Positions 24,650 through 35,599 of a stretch of 64,000 bases of DNA are shown here, in pieces. The DNA comes from Blasia pusilla (lineage: Eukaryota > Marchantiophyta > Marchantiopsida > Blasiales), in contig CM114274.1 in assembly GCA_050084515.1 (NCBI GenBank), forward strand, positions 39,432,001 to 39,496,000. Reading direction: 5' to 3'. The notes beneath the pieces were generated by a model. That model saw only the letters and a list, made by a program, of their open reading frames with translations. It ran no database searches and was not told where the DNA came from. The number at the start of each line of letters is the position of its first letter. Position 1 is the stretch's first letter. A program made the translations under genes and the position numbers.

Positions 24650-25951
24650 GACCGCCCCCAGTCCCTCGGCCTACTTCTGGACATGCCTCTCGACAAAGGT
24701 CAAAACATCTATCCCTAGTGTGACCATATCTGTGGCAATAGTCACACTGGTACTATGGAGGGGCCATCTTCTGTGGCTCTTGAGCAATCTGAGGCGCTCG
24801 TGGTCCTCTCCCATGTTGTGAGCAATCTCTCTGCCTATGGGCCCCTCCACACGTCCAACATGACAACATCAGTCCTTGTTGGGCAACATATGTAGGTACG
24901 GGTCATTGCCTCATAGGCTCACGGTACCTGCCCTACTCTCTGGGCACACTGGCCCACTCCCGTGGTACTGGTGCTCGCTGTGGCACCTGTGGGGTCACCG
25001 TCGCTCGTGGACCCGTCAACTCTTGAGAAAATCCAGCGGTCACTACCTGCTCCTCACTCATGTTGAGCTCAATATGCTTAGACAACTCAAAGACCACCTT
25101 CAATGTGGGCTTTGCTGTGTGAATCAGCACCGCATCTCGGACTCTCCTCTGTAGTTCTCGGTCCAAAACCCCGTACCAATATTGGATGGACTGCGTCTCA
25201 GTCACTCTATACGTAGCAATGATCAGCCTCCTCATACGTGTGAATGCCTCTCTCAGACTCTCACCCAATCGTCGCTGGAAATCCTGTAGACTGTTCAGCT
25301 TGTCGATGTGTACGTCCTAGTAGCTCTTCCCCAACTGTCGAAAGAACACCACTGTGGGACTGAAGGTGGGTGGCCCTCTACCACTAGAGGTCTCTGCCAC
25401 ATTGCGTGTCTCAGTGCCCTCCTCTCCATCTAGTCTGTGGGCTGATGGTGTGGGTCTCTCTCCTCTCACAATCCCATCATATGCCTCGTGATCACTAGTG
25501 GGCACATACCCTGGAGCCCAATACATCCTCCAGGCATCAATCTCTACTGAATATAGTGATTGAAACTCCATGTAATCATCGATCGGAGACCCTCCAAGTG
25601 CTAGAACAACCCCTTCCACGCCATGAAAGGGTTGAACCGTGTTGGGGTCCGTATCTCTTGGAAGTCGCACCACGTATTGAACTCCTCGATAAAATCATCT
25701 AAGTCGATGGTGCCCACTGCACCCGAGAAACGACGCCTGCCCCGATGGCCCATTTTGTCCATCTCCTGCCAAGTGATACTGCCTCGTTTTGCCATCTCAT
25801 CCCCAGACCCAATGTCTAGTGATGACCATCCAGCCACGGATGGATGTCGAGGTAGCTCCTCACTCGTAACCCCTCGATATCTCACTCCACTCCATGTCAC
25901 ACCACTACTACTGCTCGCACTACCCCATTCTTCCGAACCCTGAAATAACAC
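24650..25951 (-). pseudogene. Gag with zinc knuckle (element 1)
   Basis: The N-terminal part at 25951-25317 and the capsid-like part at 25268-24933 (LREAFTRMRRLI, QYWYGVLDRELQRRVRDAV) form the nucleocapsid precursor. A CCHC zinc knuckle near 24.75-24.70 kb reads CDYCHRYGHTRDRC, with all four ligands at the C-x2-C-x4-H-x4-C spacing. Frameshifts separate the segments. A start codon cannot be fixed because the frame is broken near 25.6 kb. Confidence 0.75.
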
Positions 25952-26624
25952 CGTGATGACAACCCTGTCTCACCCGCTCAAGCACTCAGACTGACTGAGA
26001 GTCTCCCACACTCCTCACTAGCTCACCTATGCTAACGTCAATCCCGTGATGACACACCCAACCTCATGCACACTCAACACTGAGGCTCACCATGAGCCTC
26101 CCACTAACTCACCTAACCTACCGACATGCTCGGGTCATACATACGACCCCTACTCGACAACCGCTATATATCCACCAATATGCTACACATGCAAAGAGTC
26201 TACACTCGTCACCATCACTGCATCCACCTAGCACGAGCTACTACCCAATACCCATCACTCTCAATCACATAAGATAAGTGCGAGAAAAGGGACTCAAATG
26301 GGTAACCTGATCACGCCCATCAACCTACTGCACCGTCAACATCCACTCCTCCATGGGATATGACAACCTGCGCAACACGACACTCTCCTTGACCAACACG
26401 TCAAACCTCCTGTCAGTGTAGGTTCATGTGTCCCCATCACAACCCTTGCAATTCCCAATCGGTGAAGAACTAATGAGTCGTCCTCCAACCTACTCGTAAT
26501 AAATGCCAAACTTCCGTCCCGATGCCCACCATGCTCGCGAAACACCAAGTGTCACCAACGCTCTCCAACTACATAACTCAACTCAAGCACGGCTGTCCCC
26601 AACCATGGCGCTCCCAACCACGTC

Positions 26625-26712
26625 TTGGGGGGGGGGGGCAAAATGGCCCGCGTCCCTATGGGGCCATAATGACCCTGGAGGGGCCTAAATGCGGGAGGGG
26701 GGGGGGGGGCCG
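26625..26712. repeat. G homopolymer tracts in the retrotransposon leader
   Basis: Runs of about ten or more G at 26.63 and 26.70 kb, in GC-rich text between the LTR and gag. They may be assembly-sensitive. Confidence 0.8.
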
Positions 26713-27101
26713 CGGCCCTTTGCGGGCTACGTAGCTCGCCCCCCCGGCATCTGCCTCTGCCCGGCTTCGGCTTGCAACCACCTCCGACCTAGCCGCGCCT
26801 AGCCCTAGCCGCTGCAAGATCTGAAAGGCTGAACTTCTCTCTCTTTCCCAACACGCGCCACTCACCCGTCAACACTACACTCTACGCTACACCCAAGCGC
26901 TCTTGCCGCTACACCGCTACTGCCATACACTAGTCCGCTACTAGAAAAATCAGGAAAAATGAGCAACGCTTCCGCACACTACCTCCTGAACTTGAAAAAC
27001 GACAAAACAAACGCCAGTGTTTCCAAGGGCTCCCAACCGAGGCAACTCGCTTGCCTACCTGCAAACAACAAATTTCCACTAGCCCCGTGACATTTTTCTC
27101 A

Positions 27102-27584
27102 TGTAAAAATAAAGAGTAGTAAAAATGGCACTCTCGGCCTAAAACTCCACTCCTCAATCTACATCGGCATATCGAGCCTCATCCACCCTGCGCTATCAAG
27201 GAATCCGGATGCTAGCACCCTAGTCCTATCTCACACACATACTAGAGAGGTGCTCCAACGGCCCAACATGAGGAAGATGGCTTGGGAAAGCCATCTTCCT
27301 CCCTTATATAGGGTTGGGAAGAGCCAAAAAGCTCTTCCCCTAAAAAAAGCTATTCTCCTGGTAACCTACGCGCACAGGTTACCAAGGGCGGGTGACTTAG
27401 TCAACAAGTCATCCGGCGGAGAAACACCTCAACAGGAAAGTTGTTAGAAATGACGTTCTTGACACAACGGACCTATCCTCAACCTCATCTGACACCGTGG
27501 AACAAAGTTACTCTCAAGACAGTCCGCTGGCTCCTACGCCCTATCCACGATAGATCTCAGCCTATCGGCTACTCAGATGTGACA
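27102..27584 (-). repeat. 5' LTR core of Ty3 element 1
   Basis: About 480 bp starting TGTAAAAATAAAG and ending GATGTGACA on the plus strand. It closely matches 18267-18738, sharing the CGGCCCAACATGAG segment, the GATGGCTT hairpin and the AGTCCGCTGGC segment. It is followed at once by Helitron coding sequence. No tRNA primer-binding site next to it was recognised, and the ~130-bp A repeats of the other end are absent. Confidence 0.8.
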
Positions 27585-28442
27585 AGCCTCATCTAGGAGA
27601 AGACTTTATACGATTACGGCCTGAAATGGTTACTAAGAGTAATAAAATATGCTATCTTATTGATATTATGTCTGGAATACCTCCCAACCAATTCCATGAC
27701 ATTAACTTCTTGAGAGATACGACTATTTTTACATTGAGGAATATTTATGTTGATGATATAAATGCAGATGTCGTGTCACGGTTTCGACGACAGGTTAAAC
27801 TCATGTTGCATATTTCTTTAAGAAACCATTCTATTAGTATCCATTCTTTTGGATACTAATAGAATGTACTTCTTCTCACTAATTCTTTACACATTGGTAT
27901 AAGAACATATATATCTTAGTTTCAACTCTATTCCGAATGAGCAGATGAGCCATATATATCCAACTGAATTTTTGAACATATGCTTGCCCTTGGAGCTACC
28001 TCCCACATTATTTGTGTTTAAAGATTGGTGTGGTGCACCAATCATGCTCTTACGAAACATGAATGGGTCACATGGACAAGCAAATGGGACGATATTGGTC
28101 ATTCGTGGATTTATATAACATTGTATAGATGTTGAGATCATTACCGGAAAGAATATTGGAGATCAAGTTTTTATTCCACGTATACCATTGATTGCATCCG
28201 ACTCTGGTATGCCTTTTGATCTATGTAGGTTTCAATTCTCTATTCTCTTTTGCAATGACTTTTAATGAGTCTCAAGGTCAAACTCTATAAAATGTAGGAA
28301 TTTACTTGCCTACTCCCGTTTTCTCTCATTGTCAATTGTATGTAGCATTATCTAAAATAGGAAAGAGAAATTCCATCCACAATACGATTGGAAGCGATGA
28401 ACATTCAAATAATAAAATAATGAAGGTGACTACATACAAAAT
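27585..28442 (+). pseudogene. Helitron helicase, second part
   Basis: Resumes the helicase interrupted at 18.13 kb: GEDFIRLRPEMV, then LRDTTIFTLRNIYVDDINADV (the block usually reading ERAIL-P-N-DV-IN) and, near 28.25-28.35 kb, MTFNESQGQT-like and LYVALSKIGKR, the terminal helicase motifs. TTYKM then a stop ends the similarity at about 28.44 kb, about 145 bp before the CTAG terminus. Internal frameshifts are present, and a perfect 16-bp hairpin lies at 27827-27866. Confidence 0.75.
27827..27866. repeat. Perfect 16-bp stem, 8-nt loop
   Basis: The arm CATTCTATTAGTATCC at 27827-27842 is exactly complementary to 27851-27866. It lies in the decayed Helitron helicase. Confidence 0.95.
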
Positions 28443-28672
28443 GTAGTGTATAAAGATATACTTGATTGAAATAAAACATAAAAAAAAATTTCAAACGCAC
28501 ATTTGTTGATCATCCTCTCTTTCACATGTGCATCTTTGTGTATTGTTCTCTTTTACAACCCTTCGATGGCATGGGCACCTTACTAGTATATAATTATGAC
28601 ATGCCCTAGTGCCTATTACTTAGTCTTTGACTCAATCACACATAATGAGGGCAACATTTGATAATCTATATT

Positions 28673-30046
28673 ATTAAAAGAGGACGGGGTTTGAGAACCC
28701 GTCCTTAGATAATGACACGTAGGTGTTTTGAAGTCTTAACCTTATGACACATGGAGGGCCGACACGTGAGTGGGGAGGGGTATTCAAGTAGTGAGGCTTT
28801 CAGGGTAGGGAGGGGGCATTCAAGTAATGAACCTGTTTGAATTTTATTATTTAAACCACACTAGATAGATAGAAATATTTCAAGTAGAAAAAATCATGAG
28901 GATTTGAGTAAAATAGAAGAATATTTTATTAATTATTAATATTATATTTAATATTATAATGGGGGATTATAAATATTAATAAATTGGAATAATTTTGATT
29001 AAAAAATTTAGAATTTTTGTCTTAGTTCAGATGTGATGGAAAGGGAAAATTTTAATGGATAAGGAGTAGATCAAATTTAATAGAAGGTTAAAATCATTTA
29101 GAGGATTGGGATATGATTTAAATTTGAATGGAGTACTATAATCTATATTATTAAAAGAGAACTCGTCCTCATGTGAGGTAATGACATTTGGGCGTTTTGA
29201 GGTCTTAGCCTTACGATACATGAATGAGTGGGGAGGGGCATTCAAGTAGTGAGGCCGTAGGGATAGGGAGGGGGCATTCAAGTAATGAACATGTTTGAAT
29301 TTTATTATTTAAACCACATTAGATGGGTAGAAATATTCCAGTAGAAAAAATCAAAAGGATTTGAATAAAATGGAAGAATATTTTCTTAATTATTAATAAT
29401 TTATTTAATAATATAATGGGGGATTATAAATATTAATAATTTGGATTTAAAAATTTTAGAATTTGTGTCTTAATTCACACGGGAAAATTTTAATGGATAA
29501 CGAACAAATCAAATTTCATGGAAGATTAAAATTATTTAGAGGATTGGGATATGATTTAAATTTGAATGGAGTACTGTAATTACTTAAAAGAGTGAAATTT
29601 TATTATTCTTCTAAGATTTTAGAAAATAATAATTATATAAAAAAATTTTAATTAATGATGTGCTTATTTTAAATTAAATTTATTAATTCACATATGATAT
29701 TTTGGGAAAGAAAAATAACTTCGAATGAAAAAGGAAAATCAATTAATTAAATAAAATTAATGAATAATTTTTTTAGCGAATGTGATTTTGGTAGGAAGAG
29801 TGGAAGGGGAAGAATAATTTTTTTTGGAAGTTTTTAGGGAGGAATGTAATTATTTAGGGGAGATGGATATTATCTAAAGGTGATTTTCTTACTCTTTTAA
29901 GATTTATAAGAGGGGAAATTACACATAAATTTTGAAATTAAATTTATTTTGAAATTTTAAATATAATTTTTTAAAAATATCATCGACACCGGACTTTAAG
30001 CCATTCTATTGAGGAAACTGTGCTAGGCATGCATGGCACGGGCAAC
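28673..30046 (+). mobile_element. Non-autonomous Helitron-like element with duplicated 5' half
   Basis: TCTATATTATTAAAAGAG occurs at 28673 and again at 29142, each preceded by A. The roughly 470 bp after each start are clearly homologous: they share GTGGGGAGGGGCATTCAAGTAGTGAGGC-type text and end GATTTAAATTTGAATGGAGTACT. The right end near 30020-30046 has a GTGC...GCAC stem and CACGGGCAAC, resembling a Helitron 3' hairpin, but the final CTAG is not present. The interior is AT-rich and non-coding. Confidence 0.5.
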
Positions 30047-30047
30047 A

Positions 30048-30277
30048 TCTACATTATGATGGGAGAGTGCCTTCTTGATTTGCAAACACCTCACCTCTAT
30101 GTTTGACACGATATAATTAGGCAACAAGAAAATATGTCTCCTAAGCAGCAATAAAAAAGATTTGAATTAATACCTTCCCTTCACAAATGTGTGTTGCATC
30201 ATCAATCTCTTCCCTTCACAAATTAAACAATAACAAAAATTTTCAAACACTTTTTATTCCCGTGGGCCCTTTACTAG
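30048..30277 (+). mobile_element. Short non-autonomous Helitron, 230 bp
   Basis: Starts TCTACATTATGATGGGAGAG and ends CCCTTTACTAG, flanked by A (30047) and T (30278). It shares its first ~40 bp with 11635 and 15759, and its last ~40 bp, including TTTCAAACAC and TTACTAG, with 57071-57240. No coding capacity. Confidence 0.75.
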
Positions 30278-30278
30278 T

Positions 30279-33200
30279 TCATATGTTATTATGATCCCTA
30301 CAATAAATATAAATATGTGATTTTTTTTTCTCAATCTAACCGATGTCCGGCGAGAATCGGGTTACGTGTTGAACTAGCCCGAAGAAGTTGAGAATTTCAG
30401 GTCCTCACTTACCAACCAAAAACCGAGAGATGTCCTTTGTATTCGTATCTGTTTAGGAGGCTGAAAAAAACTTCGAAAATTGTAGGGTTTGTAAAGACCG
30501 GTTGTAAAAAAAACTCCCGGAATCTAAAGTCCTTGTTTGATAATTAATTCGTCACACTCGGTTTGATAATTAATTTCTCCCCCTCCTATATAAAGGGTTG
30601 ACTTGTATATTTAATTCTTTTCAGATCTCTGGTTTTTTTTAAGGTCTAGGCGGGTGCGATGGACGGATCTTTCTCCATCAATAGCTTGGTCCCTTACCTT
30701 TACCTATCGGCTGCCCTGGACCTTGCGAGGTGTTGTCACCACCAACCTAAACCAGAAACAGCTTTTAAATCTCCCAATTGCACTAGTCTACAGACTCTAC
30801 ACGTAATCTTTAATGCCAAAAGGACAGAATAGTCAACTTCATATGTTTCCTCTTCCAACATTCATATTATTCATTTTTTAGCATTTCCCTCTTTTGGCTA
30901 TATGGGATTTATTTTAGCGAAGGAGAAAGGGTGGCTTTCCAAAATAAGTGTCAGTTAAAGAACAAAGCGTTGCGCGAAAGGGGCAGTTTCAGGCAACGCA
31001 AGCCTAGAATAGTAGGGCCACTCACAGCCTTGAGTAAGACGGAGATGAGGAAAATCAGGAAATATCGCCGTTCGGTTGTACCCGCCTTTCCGTATCGGAG
31101 GAGAGGGGTGCCCGCGGAGTATAAAACGTCGAATAGCGGTTAGGGGTAGCGTCTTACGGTTTGCCTTGACGGGACTTGCTCCAACGGGAGGCAGCTTTGC
31201 GTGGCCTCCCGTAGACACTCCACTTCAGTTAGAGAAGCGAGGAGCTCGTCTCCAAGGGACTGCATGCATTTGGCAGATCCAGTTTATGAATTGGTGCAAA
31301 CAAAAACAAATTTTTGTAGCTAATTCGAGCGTTTCATAATCCGGATTTAGTGTTCCGTGCACTGCGATTATATGGTAAATTTTCCTGATGGTGAAAAATG
31401 AGATGCGAAATTTCTGTGGAGACACGTAAAATAATTAGAATGAGAACAAGAAGTATGAGGTTTGAACAACATTCTATAGCTGCGCAATCCTAAACTTATC
31501 GATCAACAATGTCCACGAACATGAGGTTTTCACCTGTCGCGTGCAAAGCCGAAAACTACGGAAAACACGAGAGATCGATCCAGAGCCACAATCTTTATCC
31601 AGGCATTTTTAACACCCGTTAATGAAGCTCCGGGGCCAGGCCCAGGAGCTACAACTTTAACAAGCGCGTTTGTCTCACAGACTCCTCACTCACCTCAACA
31701 TTACAGAGCACGAATTTATTCGACATGTTCAATACCGAAAGCTGCATCTGCAACCTGCACGAAAGCTCACGGCCTCGTAAGTTGTAATTCATTCTACGAC
31801 ATTGAGTCAGACTAATCACATGATTCAAATTGCAATATTGCCCAGCATAACAATTTAGATAAGTATTCATAATAGAAGTTTCAAACTCAAACATGTGCAG
31901 GCTCAACTAAAACTGTAAGGCTACCATAGCGGTATATGGCGAAACAGGTGGGCTTGACCTTCACTAGAACGTGCGTCGTGGGCCCAAGTCTAGTCAAGCT
32001 CAGCACTACTTGCGTAGGAGGCTGAGTATGCTTCTGGAAAACTGAATCTGGACTTGCAAGTCTAACTAGATAATTCCTAACAAGAATAGGTCACCTGTAA
32101 GGAAAGCTTGAAAACTAGATGTGAGAAGAAACTTCACGATCGATTGATTTGAAACAGGGGTTCCTTAAGCTTGCACTGTCCTGAGAATGTACTTCTTATC
32201 ACTACTTTGAGAGCCATGAAAATCATTGAACATCTGGGATGTCCAAACCAATTCATCACAAAAATCTGTTGAAGAGAAGAGGACCATGAAATAAAGAAAT
32301 AAGACTGACTACTAACGTAAACGGATATCTTAGACTCCAGAGTTGGTTGTAAAATAGAAAAATTAACGCGGATCATCGGCTTTTGTACGTGCACGACATG
32401 AAGATCTGATCACCCGAGAGATTTCTATACATGATCTTGAGCACTGCAATATACAAAATTCCAAAATATTTAGTGCATCCCAAACCCCTGGGTGATAGTG
32501 CATATGATCCTTGCATATGGATACCCTGGCTAGTCGTTCGTTCAACTGGTAGCTTCAGCACCTGGTCAACTACAGGCTCAATCTCTGATACGGATCGTCA
32601 ACTAACACGCTCATAATTAAATTAAGTTGATTTTATCGGCTGAACAGCTACGTAGGATGGACAGGATCAATCAAATGCTCGCTCACAAGCCAGGAATCAA
32701 AGACCGGAACGATCTATGCATATAGCCCATACGTCTGTAAACTTCTTAACGTGATTAACATTTTGAATTAGATTCAGGACCACTCACACAAAAGAACCAA
32801 CATGATGATGGTGGAATTAAATAGATTCGGTCAGATGAACAGCTAGCTAGCATGAACTGGATCCATCAAACACTCGTTCACAAACGAGGCATCAACGATC
32901 TGGAAGATGCATGCGCATGCCCGTGGATGCGTCTGTAAACTTCTGCACATCAGTAACAGTTTCAATTGGATTCAGAACTTCTTACACAAACTAAAATTAA
33001 GTCGTAGCGAAGGGACCTGAGGGTCAAATATCTGTCCTCCGATTCAGTTTCAAGGATTTGAACGGAATACCGACTTACCAAAGTCGTACACATGCAAAAT
33101 GAAGAAGATGCTGCGATGGAACTGCCCAGTGCTTACTGGGCAGTGCTCCTCGCATCATTTCTCTTCGAGTATCTTTCTTAAAAATTGACTGCTGCAGCGA

Positions 33201-33399
33201 GATCCAACGGGCATCTTGCTGTATGTCGCAACTTCAGCTATCGGAGGAACCTAGATCGAGCTCGAAGGCCTGGCCTAGATTGATTAATTCCTTTTAAGTA
33301 GAAATCCTGCACCATACACTCACAACTCCCATAACATAGCTTCTGGAGATCTACAGGCACAGGTCTGAATCCTGCTCGAACATATGGATCAAGAAGCGT
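30279..33399. other. No recognised gene; GC-rich island and an old duplication
   Basis: 30.62-31.26 kb is richer in GC than its surroundings and carries short Arg-rich frames on both strands, such as 30931-31143 (+). I do not recognise it. It could be a real exon or an organellar insertion. Two imperfect copies of about 180 bp with a 195-bp period start near 32630 and 32826. A perfect 10-bp stem with a 4-nt loop is at 33121-33144. The rest holds nothing I can assign. Confidence 0.4.
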
Positions 33400-33606
33400 T
33401 CAGACTATCCAGATATTATAGCTCTTCAGTGAAATGGAGTCGAAAAGAGCTATGAGCTCGTTTATCATAACCCTGCCAGTCTTAAGAACTGGATCAGACC
33501 ATTCATGATTCATTTTTTCAATAAGGAGAGCTGGCAATGTACTCCCCAGACACTTGAGACAGTCCAAAACTTCGTGAGGATGCAGTGCAGCTTGGCAGGA
33601 ATCCAT
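33400..33606 (-). other. Possible exon, unrecognised
   Basis: An open minus frame of 68 codons with gene-like composition (MDSCQAALHPHEVLDCLK, then an amphipathic stretch and WSDPVLKTGRVMINELIAL), ending in a stop. It lies downstream of the BZR1-like gene on the same strand. I do not know the family; it could be a 3' exon of the frame at 34123-34764 or chance. Confidence 0.2.
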
Positions 33607-34122
33607 AAGTCCTGATACATCCCGACAACAACAGATATACTGGCGGAAGACAAAACTAGAAATTAAAATTTCCCACGTTCACAGAAGTCTGAGAATCTGA
33701 GAGTGAGATCTAAGCTACACTATCCTAATTTTGATTCATCCAAGGCTCAGACAGGTACAGATATGCACTACCTAACCAAGTACAGTTCCTTGATCGACTC
33801 ATGCGAGGTTTGTGAACGTTTATATAATCGATCCTGACAGAACTCGATCACATTGAATGGCAAGAGACCTAGACAGTCGACAATCTTCTGCAGGCCTGGG
33901 CCGTGTACTCCGCAACTACCGCTGACCGTCTTAGTTTAGAAGCTACGCAATAGACGAAGAGAAGCGAAGGTATTGTATGCAAGAAGGCACACCTTACATA
34001 TGTTCTTATGTCTATCGATAGGCAAGAGAAGCTAAGCTTGGAAATACGAACGAGGATTGAAGCTGAGGATGGAATGCGCGATGGCTGAATTCGCCGAAGA
34101 CAGCAGAATCTTGGCAGGCAGT

Positions 34123-34764
34123 CTACTTGCGAGGAGAAGGGAGGTGCGCGTTTAGGTGAACTGGAAAGTCGGAGTTTAGCGGGCTTGGTGAGTCCATTGA
34201 TCCAACAGAAGTGCAGAGGGTGAGAGAAAGCGCATCCAGTGCAGGTTTTGTCGGGGCGATCCTGTTGTGCGTCACAGCCGATGGACGATAGAAACCAGAT
34301 CGGAAGAACGGCGCCATGGATGCCGTGGTGGGCCAATGGACAGGCGTCTCCTGGAGATGTGTGGCCATTACACTGCTCGGACGACCTCCAGTTGCAGAAA
34401 AAAGTTGCTCGAAAGTCTCCTGCTGCCGATCCGAAGTAGCAATCGAGCTCTGCAGCGTCGACGACGAATCATTAGTTCTGGAGCTCGAGCAGTCCGTCAG
34501 ATTGCTGGCTTTGTTGTTGAGGCGCTGATCCTTGGTCCGTCCGCTCGCGAGCAGCTTCTCGTTGTCAGAGAAGCTCAAGAAATTGGAAACCTGATCCCGC
34601 GATACACCATAACTTCCAGGATAACTAGTGTGTTGAAGATGCTGAAGATGTGCGACGTGCCCGTCCACCAGCCGAGGAAGATACCCATTCCCCATCAGGA
34701 GACCCCTCGCGATCGTCTCTGTACAGTCCACAGCACGCACGTGAAAATATGGATCGGAACTCAA
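34123..34764 (-). CDS. Hypothetical Ser/Thr-rich protein with an LxLxL motif, uncertain
   Basis: A 213-codon open frame, long for this AT-leaning region. It is Ser/Thr/Asn-rich with no recognised domain (LVDGHVAHLQHLQHT, DQVSNFLSFSDNEKLL). Near the C-terminus LSLTL fits the LxLxL form of the EAR repression motif, and the frame ends about 25 residues later. Its stop-to-start gap to the BZR1-like gene upstream is about 835 bp on the same strand. Because BZR1 proteins of flowering plants end in an EAR-type LELTL motif, this could be an alternative 3' exon of that gene. It could equally be a separate gene or an open stretch in a 3' UTR. A 170-codon plus frame overlaps it. Confidence 0.3.
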   Translation of the reverse strand: MSSDPYFHVRAVDCTETIARGLLMGNGYLPRLVDGHVAHLQHLQHTSYPGSYGVSRDQVSNFLSFSDNEKLLASGRTKDQRLNNKASNLTDCSSSRTNDSSSTLQSSIATSDRQQETFEQLFSATGGRPSSVMATHLQETPVHWPTTASMAPFFRSGFYRPSAVTHNRIAPTKPALDALSLTLCTSVGSMDSPSPLNSDFPVHLNAHLPSPRK

Positions 34765-35599
34765 AAGTTACGACTGTAATGACTAGACTGCCCCTGCAAT
34801 TAACCGGCAACGATTCCGGGGGATTCCCGGATACCGACTTGACATCCTGGACCCCAGCTCTGACACGCCCTATTATTCCCGATGTTGCCAGCATGCATTT
34901 TTCGGGCTAACATTAAGAAGTCTAAACGCGTCCCGCAGCAACCGGCAGCCTCACCGGTCGCACGTTAATTTTCGCCGTCCAGATTCCAGAGGGCTGATAA
35001 ACTCGAACTAGTTTTCATCGGGGGTCGATCTAGTCGAGAATTACGATCTTTCTATTCCTTCTATTCTAAACTTCTAAAGGGACTATTTTATTTTTTATTT
35101 AGTTTAGTATACGACGCACGTGAACCCGTAGCTACTTACCCAGCCCTGCGTCTGGCCTCTGTCACCTCTGTCGGAGCGATTCGTCTCGGAGAACAAGAGA
35201 ACGAGATCCATCTGGTGTCAGTAGGTGACAGTGACGCTGGAAAAGCCTGAGGGCTTCGTAAACTACTGCGGAGATGACCGGAGGAGCTCTGGAGTTATTC
35301 CTGCCTGGAGTCCCGACAGGAAAAAAACAATTATATGAGTCTTTCGACGATTTGGAAGACGGAGAGAGGAGAGACTCAGAGAGCACCGGAGACTCTTGAG
35401 AGAACTTAGAGAAGGAAGGATAAGTTACACGGAATCTGTACGGACGAGCGGACGGAAGTATTCGAAACAGGGCTTTATTTGGGACGACATAATGGATGGA
35501 AAGGCGGGCCTAATTGTTGATGGGTGCGGTCCTCCGCGTCCCCTGATGATCTGCATGCAAGCTACCCTAATAAGCCGGCATCTCGAGTGAATGGATACG

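Larger units (their letters stand above)
18135..27584 (-). mobile_element. Ty3/gypsy element 1 with C5-methyltransferase and PHD domains
   Basis: A nearly full-length LTR retrotransposon on the minus strand inside a Helitron helicase. Right to left: LTR core at 27102-27584; leader with G-homopolymers (26.63 and 26.70 kb); gag 25.95-24.65 kb; protease about 24.07-23.42 kb; methyltransferase-like domain 23.10-22.30 kb; RT/RNase H 21.94-20.52 kb; integrase 20.19-19.6 kb; integrase tail 19.51-19.1 kb; PHD finger 19.1-18.96 kb; purine tract and 3' LTR. Frameshifts separate most modules, so this copy is inactive. The right LTR abuts Helitron coding sequence at 27585. No clean 5-bp target duplication could be read. 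Confidence 0.85.
15759..28586 (+). mobile_element. Helitron with recognisable TC/CTAG ends, interrupted by a Ty3 element
   Basis: The left end TCTATAGTATTATGGGAGAG at 15759 matches the TC-type 5' terminus of the short Helitrons at 30048 and 57071. The right end GGGCACCTTACTAG at 28586 has the CTAG 3' terminus shared with both. The outer bases are A (15758) and T (28587), as expected for insertion between A and T. Helitron protein remnants on the same strand lie at 16545-18134 and 27585-28442, so ends and coding sequence agree in orientation. The 9.4-kb gap between them is the Ty3/gypsy element. Pairing of these two ends is inferred; the Rep domain itself is missing between 15.8 and 16.5 kb. 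Confidence 0.65.

Noticed and set aside
34267-34779. 170-codon plus-strand frame
   Set aside because: It overlaps the minus frame 34123-34764, has a Cys/Arg-rich composition typical of a shadow frame, and has no domain.
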